In this document: positions 8,310-17,540 of the stretch, one piece after another
Numbering within the stretch: position 1 is the stretch's first letter
Layout of the letters: each line of letters begins with the position of its first letter
Assembly (NCBI RefSeq): GCF_022749495.1
Contig: NZ_CP094241.1
Location: forward strand, 2,480,001-2,544,000
Source of the DNA: Neisseria macacae ATCC 33926
GTDB taxonomy: Bacteria; Pseudomonadota; Gammaproteobacteria; Burkholderiales; Neisseriaceae
Direction: 5' to 3'
DNA: 64,000 nucleotides
Program-made: the position numbers and the translations under genes
Notes under the pieces: model-generated
What the model saw: the letters and a program-made list of their open reading frames with translations, nothing else
Told to the model about the DNA's origin: nothing
Database searches by the model: none

Positions 8310-8436
8310 CAACCATACCGCGCGCAGTTTTTGATTCTGCCGCTACAAAACGCTTACTCACCGAGAATCTTTGATTTTGTGCCCTGTCCGCAACCTATGC
8401 GGCTTGTACGCCGACACACTCGACACAGGTATTATC

Positions 8437-9609
8437 ATGCATACATTAATCATTCCTTCTTGGTATCCATCCACTCCGGACGACGTCAACGGAATCTTCT
8501 TCCGCCTGCAAGCGCAAGCCTTGCAACGCTCCGGAGTCAAAGTAGGGGTCGTTGCACCGATATTCCGTTCGTTCAGAACTCAGGCAAAAACTGCGTTCAA
8601 CCCGAAAAATTACGGAATAAGGACCTACATCGACAAAGACGTACCGACTTATGTGTACGACAGCATGTTTTTCTTCCCGCGCATTCCGCATATCGACCGC
8701 AAACGGGAAATCGCCGCCAGTATGAAACTGTTCCGCCGATACGTTGCAGACCACGGCATGCCCGATGTCCTGCACGCGCACTGCGTCAACAGCGGCGGCA
8801 TCATTGCATACGAAATCCACAAAGCAACCGGCATTCCGTATGTCATCACCGAACACAGCACTACCTACGCCCGCAAACTTATCCGCAACTGGCAACGCCC
8901 GCTGATGTATGCCGCCGCCCAAAACGCCGCCTGCCGCCTGGCAGTCAGCCGCGACTTTGCCGAACTGCTGAAAGAAGAATACCGCGGATTGGAGTGGCAA
9001 TATGTTCCCAATATCCTGTCCGCCAGCTTTGAAGCACCGATCGACCTTGCCAACAAACCCGCCAACGAAGACTTTACCTTCTGCTCGGTCGCGCACCTGC
9101 AACATAAAAAAGGCTACGACATCCTACTGCCTGCCTTTGCCGAAGCAGTCAAAGCCTATCCGAACCTGAAACTGAAAATCGGCGGCGGCGGCTACGAAGA
9201 ATTCAAGCTGCACCGTCTGGCAAAAGATTTGGGACTGGAAAACAACGTTATCTTTGAAGGTCGTCTGAAAAACGAAGAAGTCTTGGAATTGATGTATCAA
9301 AGCGATGCCTTCGTATTGGCCAGCCGCCACGAAACTTTCGGCGTCGTTTTCATCGAGGCTTTGGCTCAAGGGCTGCCCGTCATCGCGACGCGCTGTGGCG
9401 GTCCTGAGACTATCGTCAATCCATCCAACGGGCTTTTGGTCGATGTCGGAGACCAAAAATCGCTGACGGAAGCACTTATCTCCCTCTATCGGAACCGGAA
9501 AAAATATTTCCCGCGCCTGTTGCGCGAAAACTGCCTGAAAGAATTTGGAGAGCGTCCCGTTACCGAACAAATCATTTCTGCATATAATAAAGCTCTTGGA
9601 ACGACCTAA
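8437..9609 (+). CDS. Glycosyltransferase family 4
   Basis: 390 aa from ATG 8437 (MHTLIIPSWYPSTPDDVNG), a typical GT4 beginning; an upstream in-frame start at 8371 would add 22 unlikely residues. The C-terminal GT-B nucleotide-binding domain has HETFGVVFIEALAQGLPVIA near residues 300-320, the EX7E-type motif that binds the donor sugar nucleotide. It retains a DUS in frame at about 9258-9270 (E-G-R-L-K-N). It probably adds one sugar of the repeat unit on the cytoplasmic face. Donor and linkage cannot be read from sequence. Confidence 0.88.
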   Translation: MHTLIIPSWYPSTPDDVNGIFFRLQAQALQRSGVKVGVVAPIFRSFRTQAKTAFNPKNYGIRTYIDKDVPTYVYDSMFFFPRIPHIDRKREIAASMKLFRRYVADHGMPDVLHAHCVNSGGIIAYEIHKATGIPYVITEHSTTYARKLIRNWQRPLMYAAAQNAACRLAVSRDFAELLKEEYRGLEWQYVPNILSASFEAPIDLANKPANEDFTFCSVAHLQHKKGYDILLPAFAEAVKAYPNLKLKIGGGGYEEFKLHRLAKDLGLENNVIFEGRLKNEEVLELMYQSDAFVLASRHETFGVVFIEALAQGLPVIATRCGGPETIVNPSNGLLVDVGDQKSLTEALISLYRNRKKYFPRLLRENCLKEFGERPVTEQIISAYNKALGTT

Positions 9610-9624
9610 ATTTCAGGAAGCAAC

Positions 9625-10902
9625 GTGAAAATTAAAAAACAAAATATATACATTACTATGCTTTATACGATGGTTACCGCCTACATGCTGGGGCCGATGC
9701 TGTCGTATAAGCTGGGGATTCCGCGTATCGACAATCCGCTGACCCTCTTGCTGGTGCCTGCCACCCTGCTGATTTTTTTCATAGAAAACAAAACATTCAA
9801 CAGCAAGGCAGGACTCATGCTGATGGCGGTCGGGCTGATGACCGGCTGGAGCGCAATCCATCTGTTCATCACGCCCTTGGATTCGGTCAGGGTCATGGAT
9901 ACCTTTTTCTTCCTGTCGGTCGCCGGCTTGTTTTACCTGCTGTATCTGATTTTGAGCCGACACGAAAACCCCTTGCGCTTCGTACGCAGGCTGTTGGTTT
10001 ACTTTTGCGCCTTTATCATTATTCCGCCCGTTATCGAGGTGTTGACCGGCATCCAGTTTGTCAAATCAGACGAAATTTTGGCGATTGAGGCCGGCGTGAT
10101 TAAAGGCTTTTTCTTCAACCCCAACAACTTGGGTACGACCGCCCTCTTCTTCGCACCTGCCGTGTTGATATTTTTCAATATCGGCGTCAACAAGAGGGAA
10201 TATTTGTTCGGCTGGATTTTATTTTTGAGTTTGGGCGCGATTGTTTTCGCCAGCGCATCGCGTACGGCGACGATGAGTTACATCATTTTGTTTATCCTGA
10301 ACTTGATTTACCGTAACAACGGGCTGTTTACGCTGATGACCATAGGCGTTACAGGCGCAGGCTTGTCGATGATTCCGAAACAGTACATTGCCGATTTCCT
10401 GCTCTCGATGCACGGCAATGCCTTTTTGGAAAACATTTCTTCCCGCCTGTATTTGTTCCTGTTCAATTTGGAGAGCGACAACTCGGTCGGCTACCGCCAA
10501 GAAATTTACAACTACTTCTGGAGCAATCCGCCGCTTTTGCTTTACGGCTACGGCCCTAAAAACTTTCAGGAATACTTCGGCGGGCATTTGAGCGACAGCC
10601 TCGGTTTTGAAAATCCGCACAGTTTCATCATCGAACTGTATTTGGGCTTCGGCATGATTTCCTTAATCGGCTTCATCTGTTACATCATTTGGTATGCAGT
10701 GAACGTCTTTTTAAGCCAAAACCTGCGGAACAAACAAAAAGCCATCGGCTTGGCGGCAATCGGCCTGTTTATTTTGGGCGGCTTCATCCCGTCCACCATT
10801 TTGCGTATGCCCTTCCTCTGGCTGCCCTGCTTTTTGATTTTCCTGTACAGCGTCCTGCCGCAGCGCGATACGGCATATAACGCGTACCGATACACCCCTT
10901 GA
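9625..10902 (+). CDS. wzy: O-antigen polymerase/ligase-family membrane protein (Wzy-like)
   Basis: 425 aa with GTG start at 9625, preceded by AGGAAG. About 10-12 membrane segments, with a large periplasmic loop between roughly residues 250 and 340 containing GYGPKNFQEYFGG and ENPHSFIIELYLGFG; the N-P-H-S/N-x-(F/L)-x-E pattern is characteristic of Wzy_C proteins. It would polymerise lipid-linked repeat units. The WaaL-type O-antigen ligase and PglL are related, but the gene neighbourhood favours polymerase. AT content rises at its 5' end. Confidence 0.8.
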   Translation: MKIKKQNIYITMLYTMVTAYMLGPMLSYKLGIPRIDNPLTLLLVPATLLIFFIENKTFNSKAGLMLMAVGLMTGWSAIHLFITPLDSVRVMDTFFFLSVAGLFYLLYLILSRHENPLRFVRRLLVYFCAFIIIPPVIEVLTGIQFVKSDEILAIEAGVIKGFFFNPNNLGTTALFFAPAVLIFFNIGVNKREYLFGWILFLSLGAIVFASASRTATMSYIILFILNLIYRNNGLFTLMTIGVTGAGLSMIPKQYIADFLLSMHGNAFLENISSRLYLFLFNLESDNSVGYRQEIYNYFWSNPPLLLYGYGPKNFQEYFGGHLSDSLGFENPHSFIIELYLGFGMISLIGFICYIIWYAVNVFLSQNLRNKQKAIGLAAIGLFILGGFIPSTILRMPFLWLPCFLIFLYSVLPQRDTAYNAYRYTP

Positions 10903-10915
10903 TAGAAAACATGAT

Positions 10916-11989
10916 ATGAAAAAAATTGTTTTGACTACTTCCATGTCCGGCCTCGGCGGCACTGAAAATGCGACCTTCCGCTTAGGACGGTTGCTCAGGC
11001 AGCGCGGCCACGAGGTCGTCCTTGCCTCTTCCGATGGCCCGCTCATCAAAGAAGCCCAAGCCTTGGGCATCCAATGGCGTCCGATTGATTTTTATCAGGG
11101 CGGCATCTTGGGCTACATCAAAGGCATGTTCGCCTACATGAAGATGTTGAAACAAGAAAAACCCGACATCATCCACTGCCAAATGGCGCGTATCGTTCCC
11201 GCCTGTGCCATCGCGGCGAAAATCTCTTCGCCGAAAACCAAAGTGTTCTACCACGCGCGCGGTTTGGATGCCGAAACTTATCCGAAAATCGCCAAACTTT
11301 TCGACAAACTGGGTGTATACATCATCGGCAACTGCAGGCACGAACAGGAAAAACTCATCCGCCACGGCTTCCCCGCCAACCGCATCACCTACACCTACAA
11401 CGCCCTGCACAAAGCCGATTACGTTCCTGAAAAAACCGCCAAAGACTACGTCATGCTCGGCACGCTGTCGCGCTTGGATACCGTCCGCGCCGTGCATGTG
11501 ATGCTGGACATCTTTAAGAAAATGGTTGACCGCAATATGCCCGTACGCCTGAACGTAGCGGGCATAGGCGAAGAGATGGACAATCTGAAAGCGCAAGCAA
11601 AACGCCTGGGCATAGACGACAAAGTCACCTTCCTCGGCGGCGTGCGCGATTTGACCGGCTATTTCAAAGACGTGGATATTTTGGTGAACACGCCGCACTG
11701 CATCGGTGACCACGGCGCAGGCGTCGGCAACAACATCCTTGAAGCCGGCCTCTACGACACGCCCGTCGTGACCTACAACATGGGCGGCATTTCCGAAATG
11801 GTCATTACCGGCGAAACCGGATACTGTTTCCCCTTCGGCGAAGACGAAGCCTTTATCGAAGCCGTCGATCAACTCATCAAGCAGCCCGAGTTGCGCGAAA
11901 AGATGGGCAAAGCCCTGCATAAACACGTTGAGACCTTGTGTTCCGATGATGAAATCTATCGCACCACAATGGCCGCTTACGATATGTGA
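10916..11989 (+). CDS. Glycosyltransferase family 4
   Basis: 357 aa. The N-terminal GT-B domain has the acceptor-side glycine loop LGGTENATFRLGRLL; the C-terminal domain has HGAGVGNNILEAGLYDTPVVTYNMGG, with the conserved Glu of the donor-binding motif. It lies 13 bases after wzy and its stop overlaps the alternative start of the next gene (ATGTGA), so translation is probably coupled. The sugar transferred is unknown. Confidence 0.87.
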   Translation: MKKIVLTTSMSGLGGTENATFRLGRLLRQRGHEVVLASSDGPLIKEAQALGIQWRPIDFYQGGILGYIKGMFAYMKMLKQEKPDIIHCQMARIVPACAIAAKISSPKTKVFYHARGLDAETYPKIAKLFDKLGVYIIGNCRHEQEKLIRHGFPANRITYTYNALHKADYVPEKTAKDYVMLGTLSRLDTVRAVHVMLDIFKKMVDRNMPVRLNVAGIGEEMDNLKAQAKRLGIDDKVTFLGGVRDLTGYFKDVDILVNTPHCIGDHGAGVGNNILEAGLYDTPVVTYNMGGISEMVITGETGYCFPFGEDEAFIEAVDQLIKQPELREKMGKALHKHVETLCSDDEIYRTTMAAYDM

Positions 11990-12003
11990 GGTCGTCTGAA
12001 AAT

Positions 12004-13176
12004 ATGAACATCACCATCGTCGCCCCCTACTGTTCGCTGCCGTCCGAGCCGCATTTCAACCGCTTCTGGTATCTCGCCGAGCTGTTGTCACAGTCTCATG
12101 ATGTATTGCTGATTACCAGCAATTTCAAACACTACGACAAATCTTTCAGACGACCTGAAGATGCCGAATCTGCCTCGCAAGGTCGTCTGAAAGTCATGCT
12201 GCTGGAAGAGAGCGGCTACGGCAAAAACGTCTCGCTGGACCGCGTCAAAAGCCATCATGTGTTCGTCAAACATTTTGAGCAATGGCTGAACAACTGCCGT
12301 CCGGGCGAACAAGACGTCGTCTTTTCCGCCTATCCGCTGATCGCCACCAACCTGCTTTTGGGCGAACACAAAGCGCGTTTGGGCTACAAGCTGATTATCG
12401 ACGTGCAGGACGTATGGCCGGAATCCTTCTCCTCGGTCATGCCGTTTTTGAAAAAAATCCCGCACAACCTGCTGCCCTTCTCCTCCCGCGCCAACCGTGC
12501 CTACCGCTACGCCGACGCGCTGGTCGCCGTATCGCAGACCTACCTCGACCGCGCCAAAGAAGCCAATCCGAACGTACCCGGCGAAGTCGTCTATATCGGT
12601 GCGGATTTTCCGAAACTCGATGCCGCGCCGGCAAAAGACTTTGGCGACGACAAAACCCGCTTCTTCTACTTGGGTACGCTCAGTTACAGCTATGACGTAG
12701 AAACCGTGTGCAAAGGCGTTCGGAAACTGTTGGACGACGGCGAAAATGTAGAGCTGCACATCATGGGCGGCGGCCCCGATTTGGACAGGCTCAAACAATA
12801 CGCCTGCGACGGTATTAAGTTTTACGGCTACATCCCCTACGCCGAAATGATGTCGGTCGCCAAAGGCTGCGACATCTCCGTCAACGCCATCCATTCCTAC
12901 GCCATGCAGTCGATTACCAACAAACTGTCCGACTACATGGCATTGCAAAAACCGATTTTAAACAGCCAGGTCAATGACGAAGTTGCCGAAGTTCTCACCC
13001 TGCTGCCGCACGCGGACTACCGTTCCGGCGATGTAGACAGCTTCGTCCAAGCCGCCAAAGACATTCTGGCGCGCAAAAACGACCCCGTTCAATCCGACGA
13101 AATCGTCCGCCGTTTCAAGCGCGATGTGGCGTACCAAAAAATCGTCAACCTGATTGAAAGATTAGCCCATGAGTAA
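12004..13176 (+). CDS. Glycosyltransferase family 4 (WbuB-like)
   Basis: 390 aa from ATG 12004 (MNITIVAPYCSLPSEPHFNRFWYL). An ATG at 11986, overlapping the previous stop, would add six residues encoded by a DUS. The arrangement IIDVQDVWPES near residue 130 is typical of WbuB/capM-type GT4 enzymes that act on amino-sugar acceptors. Two further DUS copies in opposite orientations lie in frame near 12147-12160 and 12179-12191. Its end overlaps the next gene by 8 bp. It is probably one of the first transferases after the initiating enzyme. Confidence 0.85.
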   Translation: MNITIVAPYCSLPSEPHFNRFWYLAELLSQSHDVLLITSNFKHYDKSFRRPEDAESASQGRLKVMLLEESGYGKNVSLDRVKSHHVFVKHFEQWLNNCRPGEQDVVFSAYPLIATNLLLGEHKARLGYKLIIDVQDVWPESFSSVMPFLKKIPHNLLPFSSRANRAYRYADALVAVSQTYLDRAKEANPNVPGEVVYIGADFPKLDAAPAKDFGDDKTRFFYLGTLSYSYDVETVCKGVRKLLDDGENVELHIMGGGPDLDRLKQYACDGIKFYGYIPYAEMMSVAKGCDISVNAIHSYAMQSITNKLSDYMALQKPILNSQVNDEVAEVLTLLPHADYRSGDVDSFVQAAKDILARKNDPVQSDEIVRRFKRDVAYQKIVNLIERLAHE

Positions 13177-13786
13177 ATTCTTCAAACGCCTGTTTGACAT
13201 CATCGCCTCCGCCTCAGGACTGATTTTCCTCTCGCCCGTATTTTTGATTTTGATATACCTCATCCGCAAAAACTTGGGCGAACCGGTATTCTTCACCCAA
13301 GAGCGGCCGGGCAAAGACGGCAAACCGTTCAAAATGATCAAGTTCCGCTCCATGCGCGATGCGGTCGACCAAGACGGCAACCCGCTGCCCGACAGCGAGC
13401 GGCTGACCCCTTTCGGCAAGAAACTGCGCGCGACGAGCTTGGACGAACTTCCTGAGCTTTGGAACGTTCTAAAAGGAGAGATGAGCCTGGTCGGCCCGCG
13501 TCCGCTGTTGATGAGCTACCTGCCGCTTTACAACGAATTTCAAAACCGACGCCACGAAATGAGGCCCGGCGTAACCGGTTGGGCGCAGGTCAACGGGCGC
13601 AACGCGCTTTCGTGGGACGAAAAGTTCGCACACGATATTTGGTATATCGACCATTACAGTTTTTGGCTGGATATGAAAATCCTGTTTCTGACAGTCAAAA
13701 AAGTCTTTATCAAAGAAGGTATTTCGGCTGAGGGAGAAGCCACCATGCCCTATTTCACAGGAAATGACACTGATGCGAAAAAATAA
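13169..13786 (+). CDS. Initiating polyprenyl phosphoglycosyltransferase (PglB N-domain/PglC-type)
   Basis: 205 aa, a minimal monotopic phosphoglycosyltransferase. It has an N-terminal re-entrant helix (residues 7-35), the basic KFRSMRD block, the catalytic Asp-Glu pair in TSLDELPELWNVL, then SLVGPRPLL and RPGVTGWAQVNGRN. It transfers a sugar phosphate from a UDP-sugar to undecaprenyl phosphate, starting the glycan. Neisseria PglB and PglB2 carry an extra C-terminal acetyltransferase or ATP-grasp domain. Here that domain is absent, and a separate ATP-grasp gene overlaps the 3' end. Confidence 0.92.
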   Translation: MSKFFKRLFDIIASASGLIFLSPVFLILIYLIRKNLGEPVFFTQERPGKDGKPFKMIKFRSMRDAVDQDGNPLPDSERLTPFGKKLRATSLDELPELWNVLKGEMSLVGPRPLLMSYLPLYNEFQNRRHEMRPGVTGWAQVNGRNALSWDEKFAHDIWYIDHYSFWLDMKILFLTVKKVFIKEGISAEGEATMPYFTGNDTDAKK

Positions 13787-14747
13787 CGTACTCATCCTTT
13801 CCGCGGGAAGGCGCGTTGAATTGGTACAGGATTTTCAAACCGAAGCGGCCAAGTTTTCAGACGACGTCAAGATTTTGACGACGGATTTGGTGCCGCGTAT
13901 GTCCTCCGCCTGCCACGTTTCGGACGGTTCGTTTGAAGTGCCGCTGATTAGCGCCGATTCATATATCGACAGCATTTTCGATCTGGCGGTACGCGAAAAC
14001 ATCGGTTTAATCATCCCGACCATAGACACCGAACTACAAAAGCTGGCAGACGAGCGCGAACGCTTCGAAGCGGCAGGCATCCACATCGTCGTTTCCGACT
14101 CGGACTTCATCGCGCAATGCCGCGACAAACGGAAAACCGCCAGCTTGTTTGCCCGCTACGGCATACGTTCGCCCGAAATTTACGACCGCGAGAAGTTGGT
14201 TTTCCCTTGCTTCGCCAAACCCTACGACGGCAGCCGCGCCATCGGGGCCAAACGGATCGACACGCCAGCCTGCCTGACGCCTGAAATCGTGGACGACCCC
14301 AAGCTGATGTTCTGCGAGCTTATCGACATCGAAAACGAATTTTCCGAATTTACCGTCGATATGTATTACGACCATGAAAGTCGTCTGAAATGCGCCATCC
14401 CGCGAAAACGCTTGGAAGTGCGTTCCGGCGAAGTCAGCAAAGGCATTACCCGCAAAAACAGCCTCTACCAAACGCTGCTGGAAAAAATGGCGGTATTGGA
14501 AGGCGCGCGCGGCTGCATCACGGCGCAGTTCTTCTGCAACGAAGAAACCGGCGAATTCTACGGCGTGGAAATCAACCCCCGCTTCGGCGGCGGCTTCCCG
14601 CTGACGTATGCCGCGGGCGGCAATTACCCGGGCTGGCTGATGCACGAATACTTCCGCAACGAAGAAATCCCGTTTTCAGACGACTGGGAAAACAACCTCA
14701 TCATGCTGCGCTACGATGCCAAGGTCTTGGTTCATGAAAACGATTAA
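13773..14747 (+). CDS. ATP-grasp ligase of the sugar-modification pathway
   Basis: 324 aa from ATG 13773, which overlaps the preceding gene; an ATG at 13764 would add three residues. CarB-like ATP-grasp fold: N-terminal NVLILSAGRRVEL, central FAKPYDGSRAIGAK nucleotide loop, and C-terminal magnesium site VEINPRFGGGFPL. ATP-grasp enzymes join a carboxylate to an amine through an acyl phosphate. In Neisseria, PglB2 has such a domain fused to the initiating transferase and builds a glyceramido sugar, so this gene plausibly does an equivalent job as a separate polypeptide. The substrate is inferred. Three DUS-like 9- to 11-mers remain in frame. Confidence 0.8.
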   Translation: MRKNNVLILSAGRRVELVQDFQTEAAKFSDDVKILTTDLVPRMSSACHVSDGSFEVPLISADSYIDSIFDLAVRENIGLIIPTIDTELQKLADERERFEAAGIHIVVSDSDFIAQCRDKRKTASLFARYGIRSPEIYDREKLVFPCFAKPYDGSRAIGAKRIDTPACLTPEIVDDPKLMFCELIDIENEFSEFTVDMYYDHESRLKCAIPRKRLEVRSGEVSKGITRKNSLYQTLLEKMAVLEGARGCITAQFFCNEETGEFYGVEINPRFGGGFPLTYAAGGNYPGWLMHEYFRNEEIPFSDDWENNLIMLRYDAKVLVHEND

Positions 14748-15444
14748 TCCCGAAACCGCCGTCATTGTCTTCGACTTGGACGATACGCTGTACTCGGAAT
14801 ACGAATACAAACTCTCCGGCATCCGTGCAATCGTCGATACCGTTGCCACCCTGTATCCCGATTGGGATTCAGACGACCTATGGCGCAGTATCGACCCCGA
14901 CGGTAAAGACTGGCTGGACAAGTTGTGCCGCCACTGCGGTTTCAACGAATCGGAAAAACAGGTTCTTCTGTGGCAATACCGGCTGCACCGCCCGACGCTG
15001 ACGCCGTATGCCCCGCATGATTTCCTGTCCAAGCTGACCGCGCCCTTCGCCGCACGCGCGCTGATTACCGACGGCAGAAGCTTGACCCAACGCTTGAAGC
15101 TGGAAGCCTTGGGGCTGTATTCCCTGTTTGACGACATCCTCGTCTCCGAAGCCTGCGCTTCGGAAAAGCCCGACGGCAAACGCTTCCGCTATTTACAAGA
15201 CAAATATGCCGAAAAGGCAGACTGTTTCATCTACATCGGCGACAACCTTTCCAAAGACTTCATCGCGCCGAACGCTTTGGGCTGGATCACCATAGGGCTG
15301 CATCCGTCCGAGCACAATATTCACCACCACTTACCCGAAAACTTTAACAAAGAACACCATCCCGATGCGTGGATCAGCTCCCTGCAGGATTTGGCGCAGC
15401 TGATTGCCCCTTCGGACTGTTCAACAAAATCACACATTAGCTGA
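14734..15444 (+). CDS. HAD-family phosphatase
   Basis: 236 aa from ATG 14734 (MKTINPETAVIVFDLDDTLYSEY), overlapping the ATP-grasp gene by 14 bp. HAD motif I is DLDDTLYS, motif II is ALITDGRS, the motif III lysine is near SEKPDGKRF, and motif IV is YIGDNLSKD. It is likely a soluble phosphatase. Tight coupling to the ATP-grasp gene suggests that it dephosphorylates a precursor of the acyl group, for example a phosphoglycerate, but that is inference. A general detoxifying phosphatase is the alternative. Confidence 0.83.
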   Translation: MKTINPETAVIVFDLDDTLYSEYEYKLSGIRAIVDTVATLYPDWDSDDLWRSIDPDGKDWLDKLCRHCGFNESEKQVLLWQYRLHRPTLTPYAPHDFLSKLTAPFAARALITDGRSLTQRLKLEALGLYSLFDDILVSEACASEKPDGKRFRYLQDKYAEKADCFIYIGDNLSKDFIAPNALGWITIGLHPSEHNIHHHLPENFNKEHHPDAWISSLQDLAQLIAPSDCSTKSHIS

Positions 15445-15465
15445 TAAAACAAAAAGGACTCTCAC

Positions 15466-16248
15466 ATGACAAAAATATTATTCATGGGACGTAAACGGCT
15501 TTCCGCCAACCTGCTCCGGCTCTTATCCTCACAAAACGGCATCGAAATCGTCGGCGTACTGACCGACAGCCACCTGCAAGGCTCGCCGACGGCCGCCGCC
15601 GCCAAAGAATTGGGCTTGCCGCTCTACACTTTCGACACCGCCTTGGAAGCAATGAAAGAAGGTCGTCTGAAATACGACTTGGGCTTGTCCGTACTCTACT
15701 GGCGCAAACTGCGCGACGAATTCCTGACCGTCCCGCGCTTGGGTACGATCAACTTCCACCCGGCCCTGTTACCCGAATACAAAGGCACGGGCGGCTACAA
15801 CCTCGCCATCATGGACGAATTGTCCGAATGGGGCAGCACCGCCCACTACGTCGATGCCTCCATCGACACCGGCGAAATCATCGAAGTGGACCGCTTCCCC
15901 ATTGATTCTTCTGCCGAAACCGCCCAATCGCTCGAACGCAAAACCATGCAGGCATTGGAGCCGTTTGCACAACGCATTATCGCCCGCGCCGTCGAAGCGC
16001 AAGCCAAACTGCCGACCACGCCCAACATCGGCGGCCGCTACGTCAGCCGTGATGAAATGGAAGCCATGAAGCAAATCCGTGACGGCGATGATGTCGAGAA
16101 AAAAATCCGCGCGTTCTGGTTCCCGCCTTACGACGGCGCATACGTCGAAATCGACGGTCAAAAATACACCTTAATCAATCGCCAACTGCTGGAAGAAGTC
16201 GCCCCCAAAGACTCCACCAGCCTTTTCGCAGGAAAAGCCAATGCTTAA
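15466..16248 (+). CDS. Sugar N-formyltransferase-like protein
   Basis: 260 aa preceded by AAGGA. N10-formyl-THF-dependent formyltransferase fold with the catalytic Asn-His-Asp triad: Asn and His in TINFHPALLPEYKGTGG and Asp in ASIDTGEII. The short C-terminal region (residues 200-260) differs from Fmt, and the location between aminotransferase and ligase genes suggests formylation of an amino sugar nucleotide, as in UDP-4-amino-4,6-dideoxyhexose formyltransferases. An in-frame DUS lies at 15661-15672 (G-R-L-K). Its stop overlaps the aminotransferase start by 8 bp. Confidence 0.82.
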   Translation: MTKILFMGRKRLSANLLRLLSSQNGIEIVGVLTDSHLQGSPTAAAAKELGLPLYTFDTALEAMKEGRLKYDLGLSVLYWRKLRDEFLTVPRLGTINFHPALLPEYKGTGGYNLAIMDELSEWGSTAHYVDASIDTGEIIEVDRFPIDSSAETAQSLERKTMQALEPFAQRIIARAVEAQAKLPTTPNIGGRYVSRDEMEAMKQIRDGDDVEKKIRAFWFPPYDGAYVEIDGQKYTLINRQLLEEVAPKDSTSLFAGKANA

Positions 16249-17416
16249 CACATCCCTCTCCCCGTGGCCGAGCTTCACCCAAGAAGAAGCCGATGCCGTT
16301 TCCAAAGTCCTGCTGTCCAACAAAGTCAACTATTGGACGGGCACCGAATGCCGCGAATTTGAAAAAGAATTCGCCACCTTCGCCGGTACGCAATACGCCG
16401 TCGCCCTTTCCAACGGCACGCTGGCACTCGATGTCGCGCTTAAAGCAATGGGCATCGGCGCAGGCGACGATGTCATCGTTACCTCGCGCACCTTCCTCGC
16501 CTCCGCTTCCTGCATCGTTACCGCAGGCGCAAACCCCGTGTTCGCCGACGTGGATTTAAACAGCCAAAATATCAGCGCGGAAACCATCAAAGCCGTGCTG
16601 ACGCCGAATACCAAAGCCATCATCGTCGTCCACCTCGCCGGTATGCCTGCCGAAATGGACGGCATCATGGACTTGGCAAAAGAACATGATTTATGGGTTA
16701 TCGAAGACTGCGCCCAAGCGCACGGCGCGAAATACAAAGGCAAATCCGTCGGCTCCATCGGACACGTCGGCGCATGGTCGTTCTGCCAAGACAAAATCAT
16801 GACCACCGGCGGCGAAGGCGGCATGGTCACCACCAACGACAAAGAGCTGTGGAGCAAAATGTGGTCGTACAAAGACCACGGCAAAAGCTATGACGCCGTG
16901 TACCACCGCGAACACGCACCCGGCTTCCGCTGGCTGCACGAAAGTTTCGGCACCAACTGGCGCATGATGGAAATGCAGGCAGTCATCGGCCGCATCCAGC
17001 TCAAACGCATGCCCGAATGGACGGCACGCCGCCAAGCGCACGCCGCCAAACTGGCAGAAAGCTTGGGCAAGTTCGCCAGCATCCGCCTGATTGAAGTCGC
17101 CGACTACATCGAACACGCGCAATACAAGTTCTACGCCTTCGTCAAACCCGAACACCTCAAAGAAGGCTGGACGCGCGACCGCATCGTCAGCGAACTGAAC
17201 GCGCGCAAAGTCCCCTGCTATCAAGGCAGCTGCTCCGAAGTCTATTTGGAAAAAGCCTTCGACAACACGCCGTGGCGTCCGAAAGAGCGGCTGAAAAACG
17301 CCGTCCAACTGGGCGACACCAGCCTGATGTTCTTGGTGCACCCGACGCTGACCGACGACGAAATCGCATTCTGCAAAGAACACATCGAAGCTGTGTTGGC
17401 AGAAGCCACAGCATAA
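16241..17416 (+). CDS. pglC: DegT/DnrJ/EryC1-family sugar aminotransferase (PglC-like)
   Basis: 391 aa. PLP-dependent fold: SNGTLALDVAL phosphate loop, FLASASCIVTAGANPVFADVD, EDCAQAHGAKYKGK, and the Schiff-base lysine in SFCQDKIMTTGGEGG. These enzymes aminate C4 of a UDP-4-keto-6-deoxy sugar using glutamate. Adjacent pglD makes exactly such a 4-keto substrate, the same pair that produces the diNAcBac precursor in the Neisseria pgl system. The expected product is UDP-GlcNAc with a 4-amino group (UDP-4-amino-4,6-dideoxy), the natural acceptor for the neighbouring formyltransferase. The symbol is used by analogy. Confidence 0.87.
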   Translation: MLNTSLSPWPSFTQEEADAVSKVLLSNKVNYWTGTECREFEKEFATFAGTQYAVALSNGTLALDVALKAMGIGAGDDVIVTSRTFLASASCIVTAGANPVFADVDLNSQNISAETIKAVLTPNTKAIIVVHLAGMPAEMDGIMDLAKEHDLWVIEDCAQAHGAKYKGKSVGSIGHVGAWSFCQDKIMTTGGEGGMVTTNDKELWSKMWSYKDHGKSYDAVYHREHAPGFRWLHESFGTNWRMMEMQAVIGRIQLKRMPEWTARRQAHAAKLAESLGKFASIRLIEVADYIEHAQYKFYAFVKPEHLKEGWTRDRIVSELNARKVPCYQGSCSEVYLEKAFDNTPWRPKERLKNAVQLGDTSLMFLVHPTLTDDEIAFCKEHIEAVLAEATA

Positions 17417-17421
17417 AGTAC

Positions 17422-17459
17422 AAACCGCCGCGCCCGTCTCATCGGGACGGCGGCGGTTT
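17422..17459 (+). terminator. GC-rich hairpin after the aminotransferase
   Basis: AAACCGCCGC pairs with GCGGCGGTTT across a short G+C-rich centre. An inverted DUS pair follows about 80 bases downstream (17541-17577). Together they mark a possible transcription boundary before pglD. Confidence 0.6.
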
Positions 17460-17540
17460 ACCGCTTCAGCCGAATAAAAAAGGGAACCGGCAAGCAGCCG
17501 ACACATACGGAAAACCAATGCTCCGTAGCAACAAACGTCT

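Noticed and set aside
10982..11926. Long minus-strand reading frame (314 codons) opposite a glycosyltransferase
   Set aside because: It is the shadow of a G+C-rich gene whose codon phase leaves the antisense frame open; the translation has no family motif. The same applies to 5614-6645, 12088-12948, 40250-41287, 48524-49669 and 57886-58857.
13169..13786. Truncated PglB pseudogene
   Set aside because: The 205-aa length equals that of minimal phosphoglycosyltransferases and all catalytic blocks are intact, so it is a complete single-domain enzyme.
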